A stretch of DNA of 64,000 bases from Litoribrevibacter albus (GTDB taxonomy: Bacteria > Pseudomonadota > Gammaproteobacteria > Pseudomonadales > Litoribrevibacteraceae): contig NZ_BSNM01000027.1 of NCBI RefSeq assembly GCF_030159995.1, positions 62,001-126,000 on the forward strand, read 5' to 3'. The position numbers and the translations under genes are program-made. Position 1 is the first letter of the stretch. Each line of letters begins with the position of its first letter. Of the stretch, positions 28,898 to 37,335 are shown in pieces. The notes under the pieces are model-generated. The model had not been told where the DNA came from. It did not search any database and worked only from the letters and a program-made list of their open reading frames with translations.

Positions 28898-29805
28898 GGC
28901 GCATTATCCACATGCACTTGATGAACCAAACGAACTCGCTCACCATCTTCAGCGACAGTTAAAGTAATGGTTAATAAACCAGAGCGCTGAGCATTGCCCG
29001 CGTTGTAGCTAAACTCACAATCCGTCACGTTCTCTATAAGCGTAGACCGAATCGAAGCGCCACTCAGAGGGCTACCTAATAAGTTGTTAGGCTGAGCGGC
29101 CTGAAGGTCATAGCCTTCATATCTCCGAATGCGCTGATTGGTTAAATCACAGACATAGGAGAGTGCCTGATTAACCACATAAAACCGTTGTTGAGGTGAT
29201 TGAAAGGCAAATTGATGACCCGAGTTCAGAGTCATTACATTGCTATTCGTACCGGTATAAGACAAGGCATCACCTGCGTCTGAAATCACATGGCTACCCA
29301 ATACCGGGACTGCTGAAGAAGCAGAATTGTTAGCTGGATCTGCATAAACATTGGCACCATTAACCGGATTATCTGATGCATTTACCTGCCCAATGTTGTA
29401 GATCACCAATCGGTCATTTGCTTCAACAGTCGGTAAACGACCAAGCACTTGAAAGTCCGTATCTTCAACAGAGAAATCCAAAGTCTTATCATCATCAGTA
29501 ACAGTCCCATCCCCTGCTGAGAGCCGATAACGACCCGCATCTTTGATCGGGACCAATTCAAGATAGGCATTACCGGAATTGGTGGTGACTCTGAGGCTAT
29601 TGGGTAAAGCAGCTCGTATATCCCGAGTCATTTGACGAACGGCCGTTTCGGCTTGATCCACCAATACCGCCCTACGGCTTAAATCGACAAACGCCGTCAT
29701 TTGATTACCAATCATCGTCGCCGCTAACACCGCCACAATGCCAGCGATGGTAATCACTATGACTAATTCAATTAAGGTGAAGCCGTTAACTGGTTTGGTT
29801 CTCAT
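28894..29805 (-). CDS. mshO: MshO-like minor pilin
   Basis: A 303-residue prepilin with leader MRTKPVNG and mature helix FTLIELVIVITIAGIVAVLAA. The large globular part has a conserved-looking cysteine pair (YVCDLTNQ; VTDCEFSY). It occupies the MshO position between mshD and mshP, and its length matches MshO of Vibrio and Shewanella. A GspJ-like minor pilin is the nearest known role. It starts 14 bases after mshD. Confidence 0.88.
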   Translation of the reverse strand: MRTKPVNGFTLIELVIVITIAGIVAVLAATMIGNQMTAFVDLSRRAVLVDQAETAVRQMTRDIRAALPNSLRVTTNSGNAYLELVPIKDAGRYRLSAGDGTVTDDDKTLDFSVEDTDFQVLGRLPTVEANDRLVIYNIGQVNASDNPVNGANVYADPANNSASSAVPVLGSHVISDAGDALSYTGTNSNVMTLNSGHQFAFQSPQQRFYVVNQALSYVCDLTNQRIRRYEGYDLQAAQPNNLLGSPLSGASIRSTLIENVTDCEFSYNAGNAQRSGLLTITLTVAEDGERVRLVHQVHVDNAP

Positions 29806-29819
29806 CCTACTTATCGCCC

Positions 29820-30290
29820 CTAATAATTCGTTCGATAAGCCGAAAGAACAACATCAGCACCCAACGGACTGGTGACTGTCACGGTTACTAACAAAGCGTC
29901 AGCACTCGGTATAGATGAGAAAGCAGATAGAGTGGTAGAGACGCTGACACTGTAATTCTCTAACCCTGAAACACTCGTGCCTGTCTGATCAACAATGCCA
30001 ACAGAAGAATACCCGTTATAGTCGCAGACATTGTCAAAGTCTTGTCTGTTCGCCGGGGCTGACGGGCAAGTCGTGCCTGAAGAGGGATCAGAAAACGGCT
30101 TGAGCAGAATTTCTTCCATCAAAGATTCAGCGGCAACTTGGGCTTGTGTTTGAATCATAGGGTCAGCGGTACGAGTGACTATCGATGAAAACGCAGCCGC
30201 CAAAGCAGCCACAGCAATGCCTGCCACTGCAATGGCAATAACCATTTCGACCAGAGTCATGCCGTGAGAACGAACCTTCATACTAGTCAC
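29820..30290 (-). CDS. mshD: MshD-like minor pilin
   Basis: A 156-residue prepilin. The leader ends KVRSHG, and the mature helix starts MTLVEMVIAIAVAGIA with Met instead of Phe at +1 and the Glu at +5. It contains one likely disulfide (CPSAP; NVCDYN). The start codon overlaps the mshC stop by four bases; a second ATG at 30281 gives a shorter leader and is equally possible. It is a GspI-like minor pilin by position. Confidence 0.85.
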   Translation of the reverse strand: MTSMKVRSHGMTLVEMVIAIAVAGIAVAALAAAFSSIVTRTADPMIQTQAQVAAESLMEEILLKPFSDPSSGTTCPSAPANRQDFDNVCDYNGYSSVGIVDQTGTSVSGLENYSVSVSTTLSAFSSIPSADALLVTVTVTSPLGADVVLSAYRTNY

Positions 30291-30763
30291 CGGATATACC
30301 CAGTATGACCATCTACGGTGATCGTTCTTCCTGCGACGTTGAGTGTCGTGGAGCTGAGAACCGTTCCGCCCAAGTTGGTCACTTGTCCGCGTGCGTTAAA
30401 GATCAAAGGGTCATTATTCGAAGACCAATTACTGCCTGAAGGTCGGGTATTAATGGTGTAAGCATCCCCTTCACCGGGACGAATGACAGAAGCAGAGTAA
30501 TTGGCCGCTGAAGCAGAATTAAAACAATTCTCATCCTGCTGAAGTACAAATCCATTGGCCTCAACATCAAACTGCACACCACAGCCAGTGCTCATCGCAA
30601 GCTTATGAGAATGCCGTAAACCGGCCATGACATCTTCATAAAAAAAGCGCTCATCATAAGCGCTTTTAGAGAAAAATCTGGGAATCGCTGTCGCAGCAAG
30701 AATCCCCAAGATGATGATCACCATAACCAATTCAATCAGAGTAAAGCCTTTAGATTGGGTCAT
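30287..30763 (-). CDS. mshC: MshC-like minor pilin
   Basis: A 158-residue prepilin, leader MTQSKG and mature helix FTLIELVMVIIILGILAATA. A GspH-like beta domain follows with two cysteines (TGCGVQFD; ENCFN). It lies directly after mshA (13 bases) and overlaps mshD, in the order mshB-mshA-mshC-mshD of known MSHA loci. Confidence 0.88.
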   Translation of the reverse strand: MTQSKGFTLIELVMVIIILGILAATAIPRFFSKSAYDERFFYEDVMAGLRHSHKLAMSTGCGVQFDVEANGFVLQQDENCFNSASAANYSASVIRPGEGDAYTINTRPSGSNWSSNNDPLIFNARGQVTNLGGTVLSSTTLNVAGRTITVDGHTGYIR

Positions 30764-30776
30764 GATGTAGAACTAA

Positions 30777-31223
30777 TTAGCAACTAGGCGAAGCTACAAC
30801 GACAACTGTTGAAGCTGCTGAAGAAGTAGCTTCTGTATAAGTAAATGAACAAGTGCCTGAACTTGCAGCACCTGAAGGAGCGAAAGTAGTCGATGTTGCA
30901 GAACTTGCAGTCACATCAAAATCCTCTACCAAACCAGCAGCTAAAGCAATATCTTCGGCTTCTGCATAACCAAATACCAAATCGATCGTTTCGCCTTCAA
31001 GATCTACAGACCCTGTTGAGCCAGTCTGATTTCCAGCCAAAGCAGCTGAATGAACGATCGCAGAAGCAGACTTAGCAGCTCCGAAACCTGCTTGTAAGAC
31101 CGCCTCATTCGCATCCGAACTCAAATTTGCAAATCGTGGCAATGCAAACGCAGATAGAATCCCCAAGATTACAATCACCATGACCAATTCGATCAACGTA
31201 AAACCTGTTTGTTGTTTTGTCAT
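30777..31223 (-). CDS. mshA: MshA-like major pilin
   Basis: A 148-residue prepilin with leader MTKQQTG and mature helix FTLIELVMVIVILGILSAFA followed by LPRFANLSSDA, typical of MSHA pilins. The C-terminal third is rich in Ser, Thr and Ala (SSATSTTFAPSGAASSG), with a C-terminal disulfide pair (GTCSF; the final Cys). AGGGGAAAG before the ATG at 31223 is the best ribosome-binding site in the locus, fitting high expression of the major subunit; the upstream in-frame ATG at 31262 lacks one. The 113-base gap to mshB may hold its own promoter, and carries a small TGATGT/ACATCA hairpin at 31321-31335. Confidence 0.85.
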   Translation of the reverse strand: MTKQQTGFTLIELVMVIVILGILSAFALPRFANLSSDANEAVLQAGFGAAKSASAIVHSAALAGNQTGSTGSVDLEGETIDLVFGYAEAEDIALAAGLVEDFDVTASSATSTTFAPSGAASSGTCSFTYTEATSSAASTVVVVASPSC

Positions 31224-31336
31224 ATCTAACTTTCCCCTGAAAAAGTCGGTTGGTTCATCCATTAATGTATTTCCAATTCAGGTCACTGCGTCCGGGCTAC
31301 AACCTATGTTCAAGATTAACTGATGTGCAACATCAA

Positions 31337-31852
31337 CTAATCCAAATCTGTAACTACTGCACCGTTCCGGGCGTTGTATTCAATATCGAAGCCATCATCC
31401 GTTCTTCGATAGGTAAACCGGCAATTACCACTGATGGTATCTACCTGATAATCCGGGTCGTTCAATAAATCGTTATCGGCCGATGGGGCATTATCCACTA
31501 GCAAGGCATCCCACAAGCGTTTGCAACGTTCTGCACTGTCCATAACTTCACTGTTATTGGAGCCAGTGCCTTGGCCTGCATCTGTCGGCCAACCATCAGA
31601 GCTGGTCGCTATATCATCATTACCAAATCCAATGACTTCGTCCACTGCACCGCTGTAACCGTTTGCAACCCATTGGCTACGAACCAGAATCACAGCCGAC
31701 GCTAACGCTCCACCCACCCCTTCAACTGAAGATTGATGAGCGTTGTCCTGAGCATCCATCATTCTGGGTAACGCAACGGCTGCCAAGATAGCTATGATCG
31801 CGGTAACCACAACAAATTCGATCAACGTAAACCCTTTACTCTGATTTATCAT
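31337..31852 (-). CDS. mshB: MshB-like pilin
   Basis: A 171-residue prepilin with leader MINQSKG and mature helix FTLIEFVVVTAIIAILAAVA. The globular part has two cysteines (ERCKRL; GNCRFTY). Its place upstream of mshA matches mshB. The frame is open from a TTG at 31894 and an ATG at 31885, but the ATG at 31852 gives a normal leader and follows AGGT. The 206 bases between it and mshG are AT-rich, hold no other gene, and are where mshF sits in Vibrio. Confidence 0.85.
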   Translation of the reverse strand: MINQSKGFTLIEFVVVTAIIAILAAVALPRMMDAQDNAHQSSVEGVGGALASAVILVRSQWVANGYSGAVDEVIGFGNDDIATSSDGWPTDAGQGTGSNNSEVMDSAERCKRLWDALLVDNAPSADNDLLNDPDYQVDTISGNCRFTYRRTDDGFDIEYNARNGAVVTDLD

Positions 31853-32057
31853 CTGCGTACCTGTGCCTAATTCTGTTAATCGCATAGATGCCAACTTTAT
31901 TTAAATAACAATGAAACGCCTAAATCAAAATAAAACCGAGTGTTCAGTAGGTTATACGATATTATTAAACAATAAATTTAATAAAGTATAGACAATATCC
32001 TACAAAAACTTAGTTTCATTTTTGCTTCCAATCAGTAAAAAGATAATTTTCTCACCA

Positions 32058-33281
32058 TTAATGCTTCATCGCCGAGCTAAGTTCCCACATAGGCAAGAAC
32101 ACACCCAACGCCAACACAACTACCATAATCCCCATAAACACCAATAAAATGGGTTCAATGGCTTGTGAGAGCATCTTTAAATCATAGTCCACTTCTTCTT
32201 CATAAAAGTCGGCCACATCGTGTAATAGTTTATCGACGGAGCCCGTCTCTTCACCCACCGCAATCATTTGGAGAATCAGAGGCGTAAACATGCCCGTCGC
32301 TGCGGATGTTCTCGCTAACGAGTCACCTCGTTCAATGCCTCGTCTCATATCGGCTACGGCATTGGAAATATAGCGATTACCAATGCTCGCGCCGATAATG
32401 TTGAGACTCTGCAGAATAGGTACGCCAGATTCCGACATCATGGCAAAAGAACGCGCGAAACGACTGAGCGCCACTTTCTCAAAGATATTACCGATCAGGG
32501 GAAGTCTCAGCTTCACCCGATCCCACCAGAGTTCGCCGTCATCGGTTTTGATGTAGTAACGAAACCCGAAAAAGCTCGCAGTCAGTATCAGTAATATCAA
32601 CCACCAATACTGAACACTGAATTCTGAGGTGGTCATTAGAATTCGGGTAGGCAAAGGTAAATCCGCACCTAATTTGGAGAAGACTTTCGAAAACTCAGGA
32701 ATCACAAACAAGTTGATGATGAACATCGCAATGGTAATGGCGATCACCACACTGGCAGGGTAACGAACCGCTTGTTTCACACGACCACGGGTTTCCCGCT
32801 CAAGCTCAACATGATCAATCAGCTTTTTAAACGCATCATCCAACTTACCGGTACTTTCCCCCACATGAATCATGCTGACAAAGATGGAAGAGAACACATC
32901 GCTGTGTTGCCGCATCGCCACAGCCAATGAACTACCGATCACCAATTCAGAGGAGATTTGATTCAACACTTCTGCCAAACGTTCGTTCTTTGAGGTATCC
33001 GCCAGACCACGAATGGCTTGAACGATCGGCATCCCCGAACGGGCCAAGGCATACATCTGGCGACAGAACATGCTCAGATCATCAAGCGTCACTTTTGGCT
33101 TAGGCAGAAAGCGCTTTAGATCAATATCCGATGAGGTTTCTTCAATGGCTTCTTCAATTCGAACCGGCGTTAGCTCTTGAGACTGCAACATGCCAGCGGC
33201 AATTTCGGCCGTCGAGGCGTCCAGTATTCCTTCTACTTTATCTCCTTGCGCGTTCCGACCGACATAACTGAACTTAGCCAT
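32058..33281 (-). CDS. mshG: MshG, inner-membrane platform protein of the MSHA pilus
   Basis: A 407-residue GspF/PilC-family protein. Two T2SSF repeats (about 70-195 and 275-397) each have a cytoplasmic helical bundle (FCRQMYALARSGMPIVQAI; FARSFAMMSESGVPILQSL) and flanking membrane helices near 168-200, 222-242 and 375-397. It links the assembly ATPase to pilin insertion. It starts 4 bases after the mshE stop. Confidence 0.93.
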   Translation of the reverse strand: MAKFSYVGRNAQGDKVEGILDASTAEIAAGMLQSQELTPVRIEEAIEETSSDIDLKRFLPKPKVTLDDLSMFCRQMYALARSGMPIVQAIRGLADTSKNERLAEVLNQISSELVIGSSLAVAMRQHSDVFSSIFVSMIHVGESTGKLDDAFKKLIDHVELERETRGRVKQAVRYPASVVIAITIAMFIINLFVIPEFSKVFSKLGADLPLPTRILMTTSEFSVQYWWLILLILTASFFGFRYYIKTDDGELWWDRVKLRLPLIGNIFEKVALSRFARSFAMMSESGVPILQSLNIIGASIGNRYISNAVADMRRGIERGDSLARTSAATGMFTPLILQMIAVGEETGSVDKLLHDVADFYEEEVDYDLKMLSQAIEPILLVFMGIMVVVLALGVFLPMWELSSAMKH

Positions 33282-33284
33282 TGG

Positions 33285-35201
33285 TTAGTCCCCTAAATCC
33301 GGTAAATCGGGCAAATCCAGATCCAGCGAAATTTCTTGTTCAGAAATGCCAGGAACGGTCGCCACGCCGGCATTCGAGTGACTCTCTGTATCAGAATTAC
33401 TTGCTGTATCAGAATTACTTGCTGTATCAGAATTACTTGCTGTCTCTGAGTTACGTACAGGGGTAGGATCACGATCTTCATCATCAGGAATGTTTGAAGC
33501 CCGCTCATCCAACGACGCACTGATACGGAAGACCTCATGCACCGAGGTAATGCCCTCTTTGGCATAACGCATGGCACATTCCGTAAGCGACACATAATGC
33601 GGATTCTCTTCTGCCGCTTGTGCAAAGTCCGCCGCACTGTTACGTCGTAATGCGTCCAGCATGGCATCGTCCATTTCAAGCAACTCGTAGACACCAATCC
33701 GGCCGGAATAGCCGGTGTTATTACACTGATGACAACCACGCCCTTTCACAAACACGGTATCTCTGTACTTAGGATTAATGTTCTTAATCCACGCTCGTTC
33801 TTGCGACGAAAGTTCGTCCACCTGATTACAGTATTCACACACTTTCCGAATCAGGCGTTGAGCAATCACGGCACGCAATGAAGAGGCAACAAGATAGGCA
33901 TCACACCCCATATCGATCAAACGCATGGCCGTCGAAATAGAATCATTGGTGTGCAGCGTGGAAAGCACCAAGTGCCCGGTCATCGCCGCTCTCAAACCGA
34001 TCTCGGCCGTTTCCTGATCCCGCATTTCCCCGACCAGAATGATGTCCGGGTCCTGACGCAACGCCGTTCTGAGTACCGATGCGAAAGTCAGTCCGACTTT
34101 GGTATTCACCTGAACCTGAGTGATTCGGGGCAAACGGTATTCAATCGGATCTTCTGCGGTAATAATTTTCTGTTCGGGTCGATTCAACAAATTAAGAGCA
34201 GAATACAAGGTGGTGGTTTTACCACTTCCCGTTGGCCCGGTAACCAGTATCATGCCATGAGGACGATGAATTAAGGTTTCGAAACGTTTTCGGATATCAT
34301 CCGGCATCCCCAACTGGCTTAGTTCTAACGTCCCTTGAGACTGATCCAGCAAACGCATTACAACGCTTTCACCATAAGGTGTTGGCAGAGTGGACAAACG
34401 AACGTCGATACTTTTATGCAGAATACGAATATTAAAACGACCGTCTTGCGGTAAGCGTTTTTCAGAAATATCCAAGCCGGACATGATTTTCAAACGAGAA
34501 ACCAGAGCGCTGGCAATGCGTTTTTCCTTCATCACCTGTTCTTGAAGCTCACCATCGATTCTCAAGCGAACCCGTAATACGCCTTCATCCGGCTCAATAT
34601 GAATATCAGAGGCTCGCACCTGCACGGCATCTTCAAAAATACTTTGAAGCATCCGCACAACCGGCGCTTCGGAGGCTTCACCACTGCTGGCAATGGCTTC
34701 CAGGTCAAAATCGGTGGAGGATTCCAGCTCGTCTTGCAGCTCCGTCGCCAATGACGCAATTTCATCACGACGACGATAAGCCCGATCCAATGAGTTCATC
34801 AGATCCTGTTCTTTCACAAAGGCAGGTAAGACCGGACGCTTTAAGTTACGCTGAAGTTCATCGATGGCCATCAAGTCCAGCGGGTCATGCATTCCCACTA
34901 AATAACCATCCGGCTGATCGGCCAGTAAAACGGCCCGGAAGCGACGAGCCTGAGATTCCGGTAATCGCGTGATCAGATCCGTTTTCAGCTGGAACCGAAC
35001 CAAATCCACATAAGGATAAGAGAAGTGATCCGCCATCACTTCCAACATTTGCTGTTCGGTCACAAATTTAAGATCGGTGAGCGCCTTACCGATTTTTTTT
35101 CCGCTGCGCTTTTGTTCGTCCAACGCAGTCATCAGCTGATCTTCTTTGATCAAGCCTTTACTGACTAACAAGTCACCGATACGAATTCTGGGTTGTGCCA
35201 T
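33285..35201 (-). CDS. mshE: MshE, MSHA pilus extension ATPase with c-di-GMP-binding-type N-domain
   Basis: A 638-residue GspE/PilB-type ATPase. The N-terminus (RIGDLLVSKGLIKEDQLMTAL, about 5-26, then QKRSGKKIGKALTDL) has the paired MshEN pattern known to bind c-di-GMP. Walker A is GPTGSGKTTT, followed by the Asp and His boxes and Walker B (DPDIILVGEMRD). Four cysteines (CEYC, CHQC) form the usual zinc site. Beyond the family length, residues from about 575 form a Ser/Asn/Asp tail with a tandem repeat of SNSDTA and a last acidic stretch (LDLDLPDLPDLGD). It starts 2 bases after mshN. Confidence 0.95.
   Translation of the reverse strand: MAQPRIRIGDLLVSKGLIKEDQLMTALDEQKRSGKKIGKALTDLKFVTEQQMLEVMADHFSYPYVDLVRFQLKTDLITRLPESQARRFRAVLLADQPDGYLVGMHDPLDLMAIDELQRNLKRPVLPAFVKEQDLMNSLDRAYRRRDEIASLATELQDELESSTDFDLEAIASSGEASEAPVVRMLQSIFEDAVQVRASDIHIEPDEGVLRVRLRIDGELQEQVMKEKRIASALVSRLKIMSGLDISEKRLPQDGRFNIRILHKSIDVRLSTLPTPYGESVVMRLLDQSQGTLELSQLGMPDDIRKRFETLIHRPHGMILVTGPTGSGKTTTLYSALNLLNRPEQKIITAEDPIEYRLPRITQVQVNTKVGLTFASVLRTALRQDPDIILVGEMRDQETAEIGLRAAMTGHLVLSTLHTNDSISTAMRLIDMGCDAYLVASSLRAVIAQRLIRKVCEYCNQVDELSSQERAWIKNINPKYRDTVFVKGRGCHQCNNTGYSGRIGVYELLEMDDAMLDALRRNSAADFAQAAEENPHYVSLTECAMRYAKEGITSVHEVFRISASLDERASNIPDDEDRDPTPVRNSETASNSDTASNSDTASNSDTESHSNAGVATVPGISEQEISLDLDLPDLPDLGD
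33391..33444 (-). repeat. 18-bp tandem repeat inside mshE
   Basis: Three near-perfect copies of TCAGAATTACTTGCTGTA (plus strand) at 33391, 33409 and 33427, with degenerate copies on both sides. The unit is a multiple of three and encodes ASNSDT in the MshE tail, so copy number can change without a frameshift. Confidence 0.9.
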
Positions 35202-35202
35202 G

Positions 35203-36423
35203 TTACTGCTGCTCCTTAGCTTGCTGCGCCAAGGCTTCTAATTGTTTGCTGATTTGATTTGCTTTTCTGGCGGCAAATTCCCGTGCATTGGCCGGTAAAT
35301 TGCCCGATTGAAGCGCCAAGGAATACGCTTTTAATGATTTATCCAAAGCATTTTCTGCTTCTAAGGAAAACGCCATCGCCAACCACCAACGCCCCTCTGT
35401 TGGCTGACGTTGAACCAATAAATCATAGGCTTTGACCGCTCGAATATGATCGTTAGTGCGCTGATAAGCACTGGCCGCCAAGCCAAGCAATTCATCCGTA
35501 GAAGAGATATCGACCTTCTGCTGATCAATATATGTCACCAATGCATTCGGTGATTCTTTCAATAATAAACGAGCCTTGAGCGCCTGATACTTGGAAACAT
35601 TACCTTGCGGTGTTGCCTCCCCAGCCTGCTTCAGCAATTGGTCCACCAAGACCTGACTCTCCTGATAGCGCCCCTGTTGAAAACGGGACAACGCTTGCTC
35701 ATAAAGGCGTACTTCTTGTGTTTTTTGTTTGGAAACGGAGGTTACTGCCTCTGATTTTTGTGTCGGTTCAGCAGTCTCGATTTCTTTCACTGCAGACACG
35801 TCAGCAGGCGGCGTTTCCTGAGCTTGCTCAGATGCTGCCACAACGGGTGTTGGTTTAGCCTTGGTTTGCACTGGCGTCGCCTCGGCCACTGTCATCGTTG
35901 CCCGTGACGCTGAAACAGACACCTCAGGCGAAGCGGGTACATTGTGAACTGCCGCTTGAAGAGCTTTCTTTTGAGAAACGCCCTTTTCAGTTTCAACTTT
36001 TTGCGCTTGAAGACTTGTTGGCTGTTCACTCTGCTCTACCGTCTTAAATTCGGATGAGGCTCGGTCTTGAGCATCACTCATTGGCTTTGTAACTTCAGGC
36101 TCTTGTCTCACGACCTGGGGCTGAGCAACTTGATTCAAGACGACTCGATTCACAGTCTCGTGATCAGTAACCCCTGGTTGGCTACTTTCCATACCGTTAC
36201 TAGCAAGAGCAGGTTGAGATGCTGCTGATTCATTAAAATAATTCAGATATCCCCAGGCCAACCCCGCCACAACCAAAATGCCAAAGAACAAGCTGAAGAT
36301 CAGCCATCGTGATTTCTTGGGTTTTGCGCTGGGGTGTAACGTTTGCATCAGTTCTAGCACAGAGACATTCGCATTCTCTGGCTTTTTATCCAAATCTTTC
36401 AGTACATCATTGATCAAACTCAT
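35203..36423 (-). CDS. mshN: MshN, TPR protein of MSHA assembly
   Basis: A 406-residue protein with one membrane helix near 40-62, a long Ala/Glu/Gln/Pro-rich linker (about 70-240), and a C-terminal TPR region (about 240-400; YEQALSRFQQGRYQESQVLVDQL). The N-terminus (MSLINDVLKDLDKK) is typical of MshN. It is an inner-membrane protein with a periplasmic TPR domain, by topology. It overlaps mshM by four bases. Confidence 0.87.
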   Translation of the reverse strand: MSLINDVLKDLDKKPENANVSVLELMQTLHPSAKPKKSRWLIFSLFFGILVVAGLAWGYLNYFNESAASQPALASNGMESSQPGVTDHETVNRVVLNQVAQPQVVRQEPEVTKPMSDAQDRASSEFKTVEQSEQPTSLQAQKVETEKGVSQKKALQAAVHNVPASPEVSVSASRATMTVAEATPVQTKAKPTPVVAASEQAQETPPADVSAVKEIETAEPTQKSEAVTSVSKQKTQEVRLYEQALSRFQQGRYQESQVLVDQLLKQAGEATPQGNVSKYQALKARLLLKESPNALVTYIDQQKVDISSTDELLGLAASAYQRTNDHIRAVKAYDLLVQRQPTEGRWWLAMAFSLEAENALDKSLKAYSLALQSGNLPANAREFAARKANQISKQLEALAQQAKEQQ

Positions 36424-37286
36424 GCGACTTTCGCCCTGAACAGTCGCTGCCAGAATGACTTTCTGGCTGGCAAGCCTTCGGTGTCATCCAAGGCTTTCTT
36501 CACATGATGCTTGGTCACGCCGTTTTCACCCTGGCTGAAGGCCACCAACAAGGCTTTTTGAGCAACCACATTAATGACGCGAGGGGTTCCCGAAGTGCCT
36601 TTATGCAAAAGACGCAACGCAGGATAATCAAAGAGCTTACCGCCGTTGTAACCCGCCACATGCACTCGTTGAGTCACGTACTGTTCCAGATCTTCAAAGT
36701 CCAAACTATCCAACGACGAGGCATAGGCCAGACGCTGTCTCAACTGACGAAAACGATCCTGAGCCAACAGCGTGTTTAATTCCGGCTGGCCGAACAAAAC
36801 CATCTGAATCAGCTTCTGTTGTTCGGTTTCCAGGTTACTCAACAAGCGCACTTCTTCGAGAGTATCTTCAGGTAAGGATTGAGCTTCATCAATCACAAGA
36901 ATGGTTCGTTTACCCAGTTTTGCGACCGAAATTAGCTGATCATTAATGGCTTCAATTAATTGATAGTGATCCAGCACATCAACATCAGGGACTTTCAACT
37001 CCCGAGCCAACGCCCGCCTCAATACTTCTGGCGGCATCGCTGGATTTGGGATATAGGCGGTAACGTATTCATCACCCGATAACTGATTAAGCAGTTTACG
37101 GCACAGAACGGTCTTACCCGTCCCCACTTCCCCTGTAACCTTAACGAAGCCTTCGCCCGTGCCTAATGCAAACACCAGAGTATTAAAACACTCTTTATGG
37201 GTTTTAAGATTCACAAAGAATTGGGTGTTGGGAGACAGCGTGAACGGCAGCTTTGAAAAACCAAAATGCCCACAAAGCTGATCCAT
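36420..37286 (-). CDS. mshM: MshM, ExeA-type AAA+ ATPase
   Basis: A 288-residue AAA ATPase. It begins LCGHFGFSKLPFTLSPNTQFF, characteristic of the ExeA/MshM family, with Walker A GEVGTGKT (near 49), Walker B ILVIDEAQSLP, and the sensor region GTPRVINVVAQ. There is no peptidoglycan-binding domain, as expected for MshM. The frame extends upstream to 37415, overlapping mshL by 80 bases; the ATG at 37286 after AGAGAAA gives the conserved start and a 49-base gap from mshL. Confidence 0.9.
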   Translation of the reverse strand: MDQLCGHFGFSKLPFTLSPNTQFFVNLKTHKECFNTLVFALGTGEGFVKVTGEVGTGKTVLCRKLLNQLSGDEYVTAYIPNPAMPPEVLRRALARELKVPDVDVLDHYQLIEAINDQLISVAKLGKRTILVIDEAQSLPEDTLEEVRLLSNLETEQQKLIQMVLFGQPELNTLLAQDRFRQLRQRLAYASSLDSLDFEDLEQYVTQRVHVAGYNGGKLFDYPALRLLHKGTSGTPRVINVVAQKALLVAFSQGENGVTKHHVKKALDDTEGLPARKSFWQRLFRAKVA

Positions 37287-37335
37287 TATTTCTCTAGGAT
37301 GCTTAGCCAAGATCCACCTATTCCTTAGACAATGC

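Noticed and set aside
33391-33444. Repeat array as a CRISPR
   Set aside because: The units are contiguous 18-mers without spacers and are translated within mshE; no cas genes are present.
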